A program made the position numbers and the translations under genes. DNA of 5,847 bases from an uncultured Clostridia bacterium. Its GTDB lineage: Bacteria; Bacillota; Clostridia; Oscillospirales; Acutalibacteraceae. This document shows, piece after piece, positions 1 to 5,847 of this stretch. Under the pieces are notes generated by a model. The model searched no databases, was not told where the DNA came from, and saw only the letters and a program-made list of their open reading frames with translations. The stretch spans positions 1-5,847 of the forward strand of contig CAMWIZ010000065.1 of the NCBI GenBank assembly GCA_947174455.1, in the 5' to 3' direction. Each line of letters begins with the position of its first letter. Within the stretch, counting starts at the first letter, position 1.

Positions 1-30
1 TAATATATCTTAATAGAGGAGAGATTTAAA

Positions 31-1866
31 ATGGCAAAGACAATAGGTATAGATTTAGGTACAACAAACTCTTGTGTTGCGGTTATCGAGGGCGGCGAAC
101 CGGTTGTAATCGCTAACGCAGAGGGAAGCAGAACAACCCCTTCCGTAGTTGGTTTTTCAAAGACAGGTGAGCGTTTGGTAGGTCAGGTTGCGAAGCGTCA
201 GGCTGTTGCAAACCCTGCAAGAACCATTATTTCTATTAAGAGAGAAATGGGCACAAGCCATAAGGTTACAATTGATGACAAGAGCTATTCTCCGCAGGAG
301 ATTTCCGCAATGATTCTTACAAAGCTGAAGAATGATGCAGAGGCTTATCTCGGTGAAACAGTTACACAGGCTGTTATTACAGTTCCTGCTTACTTTACAG
401 ATGCTCAAAGACAGGCTACAAAAGATGCAGGTAAGATTGCAGGTCTTGATGTAAAGAGAATTATCAACGAGCCGACAGCGGCTGCTTTGTCCTACGGTGT
501 TGATAAGGAAAATGACCAAAAGGTTATGGTTTACGACCTCGGCGGCGGTACATTCGACGTTTCTATCATCGAAATGGGCGACGGTGTTCAAGAGGTTCTT
601 GCAACAGCAGGTAACAACAGACTCGGCGGTGACGACTTTGACCAGAGAATTATTGACTGGCTTGTTGCTGAGTTTAAGAGAGATAACGGCGTTGACCTCA
701 GCCGTGACAACACTGCTATGCAGCGTTTGAAGGAGGCTGCCGAGAAAGCTAAGATTGAGCTTTCAGGCGTTGTAAACGCTCCTATCAGCATTCCGTTTAT
801 CTCACAGGACGAGAACGGCCCTATGCACCTTGACACAACTCTTTCAAGAGCAAAGTTTGACGAGCTTACAGCTGACCTTGTAGAGGCTACAATGGGCCCT
901 GTTAAGAGAGCATTAAGCGACAGCGGTTTGTCTATCGGCGAAATTGACAAGGTTCTTATGGTTGGCGGTTCTTCCAGAATTCCTGCCGTACAGGATGCTG
1001 TTAAGAAGTTTATCGGCAAGGATCCGTTCAAGGGTATTAACCCTGATGAGTGCGTAGCCATCGGTGCTGCTATTCAGGCAGGTGTACTCGGCGGTGAGGT
1101 TGAAGGTCTGCTTTTGCTTGACGTTACTCCGCTTTCACTCGGTGTTGAAACAATGGGCGGTGTTATGACTAAGGTTATCGACAGAAATACAACAATTCCA
1201 ACAAAGAAGAGCCAGATTTTCTCAACTGCTGCCGACAATCAGACACAGGTTGAAATTAACGTACTTCAGGGCGAAAGAGAGTTTGCAAGAGATAACAAGC
1301 AGCTTGGTCTGTTCGCTTTGACAGGTATTGCTCCTGCTCCAAGAGGAATCCCACAGATTGAAGTTACTTTTGATATAGATGCAAACGGTATCGTAAATGT
1401 TTCCGCAAAGGATCTTGGAACAGGCAAGGAGCAGAAAATTACTATTTCCTCTAACACAAACATGAGTAAGGAGGATATCGAAAAGGCTGTTCACGAGGCA
1501 GAGAAATATGCTGCTGAGGATAAGAAACGCAGAGAGGCTGTAGATGCTAAAAACGAGGCTGAAAGCATGGCTTATCAGGCAGAGAAGCTCGTAAAGGAAA
1601 ACGGTGATAAGATAGACTCCGCTGACAAGAGCGAGCTTGAAAGCAAGGCAAAGGCACTTAAGGATGCCGCAGCATCAGATAATCTTGATGCAATTAAGTC
1701 TGCAAGAGAAGAGCTTGAAAAGGTTCTTCACAGTGTTTCCGCAAAAATGTATCAGCAGGCAGCTCCGCAGCAGGGAGCACCGGATATGGGCGGATATGAT
1801 GCAGGTGCAGCACAGGGTCAGCCCGACGACGGTGTATATGATGCCGATTTCAAGGACGTTGACTAA
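31..1866 (+). CDS. dnaK: Molecular chaperone DnaK (Hsp70)
   Basis: Cytosolic ATP-driven chaperone that binds and releases exposed hydrophobic peptide segments, cycling with DnaJ and GrpE. All three Hsp70 signatures are visible: IDLGTTNS at residues 7-14, [10 protein letters not shown] starting at D169, and [11 protein letters not shown] at 308-318. The nucleotide-binding domain covers about 1-358, the hydrophobic linker LLLLD is at 360-364, the beta substrate-binding domain follows to about 480, then the helical lid. The tail after about 585 is rich in Gly, Gln and Ala and ends in acidic residues (DADFKDVD). Length 611 aa matches Gram-positive DnaK. The segment after IKREMG (about residue 76) goes almost directly to SPQEISA, so the insert found in proteobacterial DnaK is absent. 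ATG at 31 has the SD AGAGGAGAG (15-23) at good spacing, and the reading frame is intact. dnaJ follows after 236 bases. The family is normally controlled by HrcA/CIRCE upstream, but no CIRCE lies in the 30 upstream bases seen here. Confidence 0.99.
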   Translation: MAKTIGIDLGTTNSCVAVIEGGEPVVIANAEGSRTTPSVVGFSKTGERLVGQVAKRQAVANPARTIISIKREMGTSHKVTIDDKSYSPQEISAMILTKLKNDAEAYLGETVTQAVITVPAYFTDAQRQATKDAGKIAGLDVKRIINEPTAAALSYGVDKENDQKVMVYDLGGGTFDVSIIEMGDGVQEVLATAGNNRLGGDDFDQRIIDWLVAEFKRDNGVDLSRDNTAMQRLKEAAEKAKIELSGVVNAPISIPFISQDENGPMHLDTTLSRAKFDELTADLVEATMGPVKRALSDSGLSIGEIDKVLMVGGSSRIPAVQDAVKKFIGKDPFKGINPDECVAIGAAIQAGVLGGEVEGLLLLDVTPLSLGVETMGGVMTKVIDRNTTIPTKKSQIFSTAADNQTQVEINVLQGEREFARDNKQLGLFALTGIAPAPRGIPQIEVTFDIDANGIVNVSAKDLGTGKEQKITISSNTNMSKEDIEKAVHEAEKYAAEDKKRREAVDAKNEAESMAYQAEKLVKENGDKIDSADKSELESKAKALKDAAASDNLDAIKSAREELEKVLHSVSAKMYQQAAPQQGAPDMGGYDAGAAQGQPDDGVYDADFKDVD

Positions 1867-1871
1867 TTCTT

Positions 1872-1892
1872 AAAAATTGTTAATCAATTTTT
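1872..1892. repeat. AT-rich inverted repeat just after dnaK
   Basis: AAAAATTG (1872-1879) and CAATTTTT (1885-1892) are perfect 8-base arms around the loop TTAAT, starting five bases after the dnaK stop. It ends in a T-run, like a terminator, but the stem has only one G-C pair, so strong termination is unlikely. It may be a weak 3'-end element or chance in an AT-rich gap. Confidence 0.4.
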
Positions 1893-1899
1893 CTGTATA

Positions 1900-1927
1900 C
1901 ATTCTCCAAGCATTAGCTTGGAGAATG
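1900..1927. repeat. Perfect 12-bp hairpin between dnaK and dnaJ
   Basis: CATTCTCCAAGC (1900-1911), loop ATTA (1912-1915) and GCTTGGAGAATG (1916-1927) form a perfect 12-bp stem with a tetraloop. No U-run follows on either strand, so it is not a standard intrinsic terminator. A role as an mRNA processing or 3'-end stabilising element at the end of the dnaK message is inference. A dispersed intergenic palindrome is an alternative. Confidence 0.8.
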
Positions 1928-1941
1928 CCCATGTGGGCATT
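1924..1941. repeat. Second inverted repeat overlapping the dnaK-dnaJ hairpin
   Basis: AATGCCCA-TG-TGGGCATT is a perfect inverted repeat of 8-base arms with a 2-base centre. In RNA it would form a 7-bp stem with loop ATGT. Its left arm shares AATG (1924-1927) with the right arm of the preceding 12-bp hairpin, so the two complete stems cannot form together. As DNA its symmetry would also suit a dimeric regulator. Function unknown. Confidence 0.65.
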
Positions 1942-1988
1942 ACGGCAGGCTGTGTAATTCAAATAATTAAAAATTTCTGTTTTAATAC

Positions 1989-2017
1989 TTGCATTTAATA
2001 GCAAAACAACGTACAAT
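1989..2017 (+). promoter_or_regulatory. Candidate sigma-A promoter for dnaJ
   Basis: TTGCAT (1989-1994) and TACAAT (2012-2017) are separated by 17 bases, close to the consensus -35 and -10 boxes. Predicted transcription start is about 2023-2025, roughly 80 bases before dnaJ. This would allow dnaJ expression independent of dnaK. The region is AT-rich, so chance matches are possible. Confidence 0.5.
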
Positions 2018-2035
2018 TTTATAGGAGTTTTAAAG

Positions 2036-2110
2036 ATGAGTATTAGAACAGAGGTAAGCCGTGAATATACGGCGTTGAACCGTGTACTTAGGAGGGATAA
2101 TCTTGGCTGA
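2036..2110 (+). CDS. Possible 24-aa leader peptide overlapping dnaJ
   Basis: ATG at 2036 has a strong SD, AGGAG (2023-2027), eight bases upstream. The frame reads MSIRTEVSREY... for 24 codons, rich in Arg and Glu, and stops with TGA at 2108-2110. It passes through the dnaJ SD (2090-2096) and the dnaJ TTG start (2103), ending three bases after that start codon in another frame. This is the geometry of translational coupling: ribosomes ending the leader would release at the dnaJ start. I do not recognise the peptide, and a short ORF of this length can arise by chance. The strong, well-spaced SD and the overlap are the main reasons to list it. Confidence 0.4.
   Translation: MSIRTEVSREYTALNRVLRRDNLG
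2090..2096 (+). promoter_or_regulatory. Ribosome binding site deciding the dnaJ TTG start
   Basis: AGGAGGG lies six bases before TTG 2103. The in-frame GTG at 2082 lies upstream of this SD, has no SD of its own, and would add seven residues (MYLGGII) before the family-typical start. Confidence 0.9.
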
Positions 2111-3242
2111 CAAGAGGGATTATTATGAGGTGTTGGGCGTTAATAAGGGAGCGGCCGACGATGAAATAAAAAAAGCATTTAGAAAAAAGGCAAAAATGTA
2201 TCACCCTGATTTGCACCCCGGAGATAAAGAAGCGGAGAAAAACTTTAAGGAAGTTAATGAGGCATATGAAGTTTTGTCCGATAAGGATAAAAAGGCACGT
2301 TATGACCAGTTCGGTCATGCAGGTGTAGACCCTAATTACGGTGCAGGCGGAGCAGGCAGTCCGTTTAATCAGGGCTTTGACGTTGAGGATATACTTAACA
2401 GTTTCTTTGGGGGATTTGGCGGAGGACGCCGACAGGCGAATCCTAATGCACCACGACGTGGTTCTGATGTTGAAGCGGCTTGCACTATTGCCTTTGAAGA
2501 GGCTGCAAAGGGTGTAAAGAAAAAAATATCTTACCAGTGCATAGAAAACTGTGACATATGCAACGGCACGGGTGCTAAGAAAGGCTCATCGCCAAAAACC
2601 TGTTCAGCATGTGGCGGTGCAGGTCAGGTGAGAATAAATCAACGTTCACCGTTTGGCGTTATTCAAACGGCAAGAACATGCGAAGCTTGTAACGGTAAGG
2701 GTACAATTATAGATGATCCGTGCGACAGATGCGATGGCAAGGGAAGAATCAGGAAAACAAGGGAAGAAACGGTTGATATTCCGGCAGGTATTAATGACAA
2801 TCAGGGCATACGCTTCAGCGGTATGGGTAATGCAGGCATTAACCGTGGACCGGCGGGAGACTTGCATTTGGTTATTAACGTTCGTCCTCACCCGATTTTT
2901 GAGAGAAAGGGCGATGACGTGTGGTGCGAATTTCCACTTACATTTGCCGAGGCCTGTTTAGGTGCCGAGGTTGTTGTTCCTACTCTTGAGGGTAAGGTTA
3001 AATACACTGTGCATGAAGGTACTCAGCCGGGTGAAAAATTCCGCTTAAAAGGCAAGGGTATACCAAGACTTAATGGCAGGGGTGTCGGCGATCAGTATGT
3101 AAAGGTTACCATTGAAGTGCCAAAGAACTTATCCAAAAAGCAAAAGGAATTGCTAATGGAATTTGAAAACAGTAAGAGCGAAAAGAATTATCAAAAGAGA
3201 AAGGGCTTCCGTGATAAAATAAAAGAGCTTTTTGGAGAGTAA
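2103..3242 (+). CDS. dnaJ: Chaperone protein DnaJ (Hsp40)
   Basis: Co-chaperone that binds unfolded clients, stimulates DnaK ATP hydrolysis through its J domain, and passes clients to DnaK in the cytosol. From TTG 2103 the protein is 379 aa and begins MADKRDYYEVLGV, as expected for DnaJ. Domains in order: J domain at about 5-70 with the catalytic HPD at 34-36; Gly/Phe-rich linker at about 75-125, including DVEDILNSFFGG from D93; zinc-binding domain with four CxxCxGxG repeats (C150/C153, C167/C170, C193/C196, C207/C210), so both zinc sites look complete; C-terminal client-binding beta domains, including GDLHLVINVRPHP and the later GDQYVKVTIEVP; and a Lys-rich end. It is a full-length type I DnaJ. 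TTG was chosen because of the adjacent SD and the conserved N terminus. A leader ORF overlaps its first codons, and a terminator follows. Confidence 0.98.
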   Translation: MADKRDYYEVLGVNKGAADDEIKKAFRKKAKMYHPDLHPGDKEAEKNFKEVNEAYEVLSDKDKKARYDQFGHAGVDPNYGAGGAGSPFNQGFDVEDILNSFFGGFGGGRRQANPNAPRRGSDVEAACTIAFEEAAKGVKKKISYQCIENCDICNGTGAKKGSSPKTCSACGGAGQVRINQRSPFGVIQTARTCEACNGKGTIIDDPCDRCDGKGRIRKTREETVDIPAGINDNQGIRFSGMGNAGINRGPAGDLHLVINVRPHPIFERKGDDVWCEFPLTFAEACLGAEVVVPTLEGKVKYTVHEGTQPGEKFRLKGKGIPRLNGRGVGDQYVKVTIEVPKNLSKKQKELLMEFENSKSEKNYQKRKGFRDKIKELFGE

Positions 3243-3320
3243 TATTCTGCAAGGCTCAAAGTGCTTTTGCGGTTTTATTTGTGAACATACAAATAGTTAC
3301 ATTATCGGCAATATTAGCAT

Positions 3321-3361
3321 AGGCTTGCACCCTAATCACTTTGGGGTGCTTTTGCCTTTTT
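3321..3361 (+). terminator. Intrinsic terminator after dnaJ
   Basis: GCACCCTAA (3327-3335) pairs with TTGGGGTGC (3341-3349), including one G-U pair, around loop TCACT, and is followed by TTTTGCCTTTTT. An outer AGGC (3321-3324)/GCCT (3354-3357) pairing extends the stem. It should end much of the dnaK/dnaJ transcription before prmA. I see no convincing promoter between it and prmA, so read-through or an unrecognised promoter must supply prmA. Between the dnaJ stop and this terminator there is only a weak AT hairpin (TATTTGT 3276-3282/ACAAATA 3289-3295). Confidence 0.8.
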
Positions 3362-3402
3362 AATATTAAAATATAAAAATTATAGATTTTAAGGAGAATA
3401 CC

Positions 3403-4326
3403 ATGAACGACTGGACAGAAATTATTATAAAAGTACCGTGCGATAAGCTTGACATCGCAGGCGATATTGCCCAAATGGTTGTACCTTATGGCATATATAT
3501 CGAGGACTACTCCATGCTTGAGCAGGAGGTTGAGGAAATAGCACATATTGATTTGATTGATGAGGAGCTTTTGCAGAAGGACCGAAGCGTTGGTTTGGTT
3601 CATGTATACATAAGTCCCGAAGAAAATCCGCAGGAGGCGGTCGCCTTTCTCAGCGAACGCTATACAAGCGAGGGTGTAGAGCATACCATTGACTGTGCAA
3701 GCTGTGTCGAGGAGGATTGGCTGAATAACTGGAAGCAGTATTTTAACCCGATTCCTGTAGGCGAAAAGCTGCTTATAAGACCAACTTGGCGTGATAATTA
3801 TGACCCACAGGGCAGAATTGTTCTCAATCTTGACCCGGGTCTTGCTTTCGGTACAGGCACGCACGAAACCACACGTCTTTGCCTGCAAACCATAGAACGC
3901 TACGTTAAGTCGAACAGCACATTTCTTGATATCGGCTGTGGCAGCGGGATACTCTCGGTTGCCGCTTTGCTGCTCGGAAGTTCCCATGCGGTTGGTGTGG
4001 ATATTGACGAAACGGCAGTAAAAACAGCCGAAGAAAACGCAGAGCTTAACAATGTAAAAGAACGCTATGAAGTTATCTGTGGGAATTTGGCAGATAAAAT
4101 AAGCGGTAAATATGATGTAATCGCTGCAAATATAGTTGCAGATGCTATTATTTCGCTGAGTGCAGACGTTGACAAGTTTATGACCGAGGATACTGTATAT
4201 ATTATGAGCGGCATAATTGATGTTCGCTGTGCCGATGTGGAAAATGCACTGGCGGAGAGGTTTACTGTAATTGATAAGGTTGAGGAAAACGGCTGGGTTT
4301 GTCTTGTTGCAAAGCTCAAGGTTTAA
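3403..4326 (+). CDS. prmA: Ribosomal protein L11 methyltransferase PrmA
   Basis: SAM-dependent enzyme that methylates amino groups of ribosomal protein L11. The 307-aa length is close to the family norm of about 300-315. An N-terminal substrate-recognition domain (about 1-100) is followed by the family linker motif DWLNNWKQYF at 105-114. The Rossmann methyltransferase domain shows FGTGTHETT (149-157), the SAM-binding DIGCGSGIL (176-184), the acidic strand end in GVDID, and NIVA (243-246) at the catalytic-loop position. The C terminus (NGWVCLVAKLKV) is typical. ATG 3403 has the SD AAGGAG (3391-3396) six bases upstream. It lies 160 bases after dnaJ, the usual Firmicutes neighbour. The rRNA methyltransferase gene rsmE, which often follows prmA in Firmicutes, is not the next gene here. 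A reverse-strand reading frame overlapping the first half is a shadow. Confidence 0.97.
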   Translation: MNDWTEIIIKVPCDKLDIAGDIAQMVVPYGIYIEDYSMLEQEVEEIAHIDLIDEELLQKDRSVGLVHVYISPEENPQEAVAFLSERYTSEGVEHTIDCASCVEEDWLNNWKQYFNPIPVGEKLLIRPTWRDNYDPQGRIVLNLDPGLAFGTGTHETTRLCLQTIERYVKSNSTFLDIGCGSGILSVAALLLGSSHAVGVDIDETAVKTAEENAELNNVKERYEVICGNLADKISGKYDVIAANIVADAIISLSADVDKFMTEDTVYIMSGIIDVRCADVENALAERFTVIDKVEENGWVCLVAKLKV

Positions 4327-4332
4327 TATAAT

Positions 4333-4362
4333 TTCGTGGTCAGATGTTATGACCGAATTTTT
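4333..4362 (+). terminator. Probable intrinsic terminator after prmA
   Basis: GGTCA (4338-4342) pairs with TGACC (4350-4354) over a 7-base loop. TTC (4333-4335) can pair with GAA (4355-4357) across a GT bulge, and TTTTT (4358-4362) follows. The stem is short with a bulge, so strength is moderate. It sits just after the prmA stop and before a good promoter, as expected for a unit boundary. Confidence 0.6.
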
Positions 4363-4374
4363 ATTGAAATTTTA

Positions 4375-4402
4375 TTGACCTTATGTAAATTTATGATAAA
4401 AT
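4375..4402 (+). promoter_or_regulatory. Extended -10 sigma-A promoter for the membrane protein-mrp unit
   Basis: TTGACC (4375-4380), a 16-base spacer, and TAAAAT (4397-4402) preceded by TG at 4394-4395, giving an extended -10 (TGATAAAAT). The start would be near 4409, leaving a leader of about 70 bases before the ATG at 4480. Its position just after the prmA terminator supports it. Confidence 0.7.
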
Positions 4403-4413
4403 GGTAATTAGAG

Positions 4414-4450
4414 GCATGGGGTTCATGCGGTTTATTTAGGTAAGTACTTA
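4414..4450 (+). other. 5' leader with small hairpin and 10-bp palindrome
   Basis: Inside the predicted leader, GCATG (4414-4418) and CATGC (4424-4428) form a 5-bp stem with loop GGGTT. TAAGTACTTA (4441-4450) is a perfect 10-base palindrome. Neither covers the SD CGGAGGG (4465-4471). No known riboswitch is recognised. Either could be chance or a weak operator. Confidence 0.3.
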
Positions 4451-4479
4451 TCATATCAACAATACGGAGGGCTTTATAA

Positions 4480-4971
4480 ATGAAAAAAAGGAAAAAAGAA
4501 GCAATCAATATGTTTTTTTCTGCATTTTTGGTAATGGCATACATTGTCTGCTCCTACTTTTTGTTACAGCTTGCATACAAAATGACCAACATCACATTTG
4601 TACAGATTGCCATTATCGCCTTAATGACGATATTTGGATTGTTTCTGTTTTATGCAACCAGAGTAGGTGATGGCAAGCAGGTTAAGCGGTTCAGTCCGTC
4701 AGTACTGATTTTGATGGTTTTACCGTCAATTTACGTTATCAGTGCATTTTTTGCGGTTGGTTTGCCGCTTCATGACCAAATTTTCAATACCGAACAGGTT
4801 TTGTATCTTGCGTCTGTAACACTCGGATACTCTATCCCGTACACATTTACAAGCGGTTTTGAGCTTGTGACTGAGGAAGAGGTGTATGACGTTCCGAGCA
4901 AAAAGGACAGTGATAAGACAGATAAGAACGAAAAAAGGTCAAACAAGAAAAACAGCAAAAAGAAAAAGTAA
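4480..4971 (+). CDS. Uncharacterised four-helix membrane protein with lysine-rich tail
   Basis: I do not recognise a family. The 163-aa product has a basic N terminus (MKKRKK) and hydrophobic segments at about 10-33, 38-59, 73-95 and 107-127, the last being weakest. The basic loop RVGDGKQVKR (61-70) and both termini fit a cytoplasmic location by the positive-inside rule, giving four membrane helices with both ends inside. After an acidic stretch (TEEEVYD, 131-137), residues 141-163 hold 11 Lys and one Arg, ending in KKKK, probably disordered and able to contact nucleic acid, ribosomes or acidic lipid (inference). ATG 4480 has the SD CGGAGGG (4465-4471) eight bases upstream. It is the first gene after a good promoter, and mrp starts 15 bases after its stop, so the two are probably co-transcribed. 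A role beside Mrp is suggested only by position. No catalytic motif is visible. Confidence 0.85.
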   Translation: MKKRKKEAINMFFSAFLVMAYIVCSYFLLQLAYKMTNITFVQIAIIALMTIFGLFLFYATRVGDGKQVKRFSPSVLILMVLPSIYVISAFFAVGLPLHDQIFNTEQVLYLASVTLGYSIPYTFTSGFELVTEEEVYDVPSKKDSDKTDKNEKRSNKKNSKKKK

Positions 4972-4986
4972 ACGGAGGTACTTATA

Positions 4987-5796
4987 ATGGGGTGTACTCA
5001 CGATTGCGGTACTTGCTCGTCTTCATGCAGTGACAAGAACGAAGAAAGCTTGAAGCTAAAGCTTAACGATAAAAGCAGTGTTAAAAAGGTAATCGGTATC
5101 GTAAGCGGTAAGGGCGGTGTGGGAAAGTCCACAGTTACCGCTTTGCTTGCAACGGCAATGCGAAGAAAGGGCAACGAGGTTGCCATACTGGATGCTGATA
5201 TTACGGGACCGTCAATACCAAAGGTTTTTGGTATTCATCAGAGGGCAATGGGCAGCGAGGATGGAATTTACCCTGTTCCTACCTCTACCGGTATAGAGAT
5301 TATGTCTGTTAACCTCCTTTTGGAGAATGAAACTGACCCGGTAGTATGGAGAGGTCCGGTTATTTCGGGTACGGTCAAGCAGTTTTGGCAGGACGTTGTA
5401 TGGGACGAGGTTGACTGTATGTTTGTAGATATGCCGCCGGGAACCGGTGATGTTGCATTGACGGTATTCCAGTCGCTTCCGCTTGATGGAATAATCATTG
5501 TTGCATCTCCGCAGGAGCTTGTTGCAATGATAGTTGAGAAAGCCGTAAAAATGGCACAAATGATGGAAGTACCTATACTGGGACTGGTGGAAAATATGAG
5601 TTACTTTGAGTGTCCTGATTGCGGCAAGCGTCACAATATCTACGGTGACAGCCATATAGACGAAATTGCAGGGCAGTATAACACAAAGGTGCTGCTAAAA
5701 CTCCCAATAGATGCAGAGCTTGCACACTGTGCAGATGCAGGCGATATTGAAAATTATATGGGCAGTTGTATGGACGAGATTGACTTACAGTTTTAA
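4987..5796 (+). CDS. mrp: Mrp/NBP35-family Fe-S cluster carrier ATPase
   Basis: Cytosolic P-loop NTPase of the MinD/SIMIBI type, thought to assemble and hand over Fe-S clusters to target proteins. The 269-aa product has an N-terminal cysteine cluster C3-x3-C7-x2-C10-x3-C14, then the deviant Walker A GKGGVGKST (41-49) with signature Lys42, the switch I region LDADITGPSIP (68-78), and the family hallmark DMPPGTGD (148-155) at Walker B/switch II. The CxxC pair C209/C212, in the context ECPDCGK, is the conserved cluster-bridging site at the dimer interface. The N-terminal cysteines recall the ferredoxin-like extension of eukaryotic NBP35, but with different spacing; Clostridia often carry this form. 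There is no DUF59/MIP18 domain at the N terminus. ATG 4987 has the SD CGGAGGT (4973-4979), seven bases upstream. The C terminus looks complete and the frame is intact. It is the second gene of a probable two-gene unit. Confidence 0.95.
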   Translation: MGCTHDCGTCSSSCSDKNEESLKLKLNDKSSVKKVIGIVSGKGGVGKSTVTALLATAMRRKGNEVAILDADITGPSIPKVFGIHQRAMGSEDGIYPVPTSTGIEIMSVNLLLENETDPVVWRGPVISGTVKQFWQDVVWDEVDCMFVDMPPGTGDVALTVFQSLPLDGIIIVASPQELVAMIVEKAVKMAQMMEVPILGLVENMSYFECPDCGKRHNIYGDSHIDEIAGQYNTKVLLKLPIDAELAHCADAGDIENYMGSCMDEIDLQF

Positions 5797-5847
5797 GGAA
5801 CCCCTGAATAAATACCGCCTGAGGGCTTGGCACTCATCTTGCTTGCG
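5797..5847. other. Unassigned 51-base tail after mrp
   Basis: Starts directly after the mrp stop and is cut by the window end. The bases from CCGCCTGAGGGC (5815-5826) on are richer in G and C than the other gaps here. No clear terminator hairpin with a T-run, no SD and no gene start is visible. It could be the start of a repeat, an insertion-element edge or an RNA, but the visible part is too short to decide. Confidence 0.4.

Noticed and set aside
157..1061. Reverse-strand ORFs of 144 and 157 codons inside dnaK
   Set aside because: They are antisense shadows of strongly conserved dnaK codons, with no SD and no family signal.
1877..1901. TTGTTA ... TATACA promoter-like pair after dnaK
   Set aside because: The spacer is only about 14 bases and the boxes sit inside inverted repeats. 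The pair at 1989-2017 fits far better.
3249..3276. Possible first terminator directly after dnaJ (GCAA...TTGC followed by a T-run)
   Set aside because: Only about four contiguous pairs form, with mismatches inside. The hairpin at 3327-3349 is much better.
3256..3987. Long reverse-strand ORF (243 codons) across the dnaJ-prmA gap and prmA
   Set aside because: It opposes the well-supported prmA frame, has no recognisable domain, runs through the terminator, and its composition reflects antisense of prmA.
4441..4985. Shared GTACTTAT before the membrane protein gene and before mrp
   Set aside because: An 8-base match between AT-rich leaders is readily due to chance, and the context around the two copies differs.
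5212..5833. Reverse-strand ORFs over mrp, including one reaching into the tail
   Set aside because: They overlap intact mrp motifs and show odd composition with no domain.
5827..5847. Half-CIRCE-like TTGGCACTC near the window end
   Set aside because: CIRCE needs TTAGCACTC-N9-GAGTGCTAA. The left half has a mismatch, and after nine bases GCG is found where GAG is expected, just as the window ends.

Overview
The window reads as a chromosomal housekeeping region of a low- to mid-GC Gram-positive anaerobe, most likely a member of the Clostridia and plausibly an Oscillospiraceae/Ruminococcus-like gut bacterium. DnaK is 611 aa and lacks the roughly 24-residue N-terminal-quadrant insert of proteobacterial DnaK. 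The order dnaK-dnaJ-prmA is the usual Firmicutes one, Shine-Dalgarno (SD) sites are strong (AGGAG/GGAGG), and the last gene is the Mrp/NBP35 form with an N-terminal Cys cluster that is common in Clostridia. Assignment below class level is inference. Every gene found is on the + strand.

Layout. 31-1866 is dnaK (Hsp70), its upstream partners (probably hrcA-grpE) lying outside the window. 1867-2102 is a 236-base gap with three inverted repeats just after dnaK, a plausible sigma-A-type promoter (1989-2017), and a possible 24-codon leader ORF (2036-2110) that runs over the dnaJ SD and stops just inside dnaJ. 2103-3242 is dnaJ (Hsp40), which starts at TTG. A good intrinsic terminator (3321-3361) precedes 3403-4326, prmA (ribosomal protein L11 methyltransferase). 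Another terminator (4333-4362) and a good extended -10 promoter (4375-4402) begin a new unit: an unrecognised four-helix membrane protein with a lysine-rich tail (4480-4971), then an Mrp/NBP35-type Fe-S carrier ATPase (4987-5796). The last 51 bases (5797-5847) are unassigned.

How the genes work together. DnaJ delivers clients to DnaK and triggers its ATPase; with GrpE they form the main folding machine. PrmA modifies ribosomal protein L11, so the first half serves protein synthesis and folding. The second unit pairs Fe-S protein maturation with an unknown membrane protein. No mobile element, CRISPR, phage or defence system is visible. The features most worth checking are the dnaK-dnaJ gap with its hairpins and overlapping leader ORF, and the unknown membrane protein beside mrp. 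I do not see a clear novel system.
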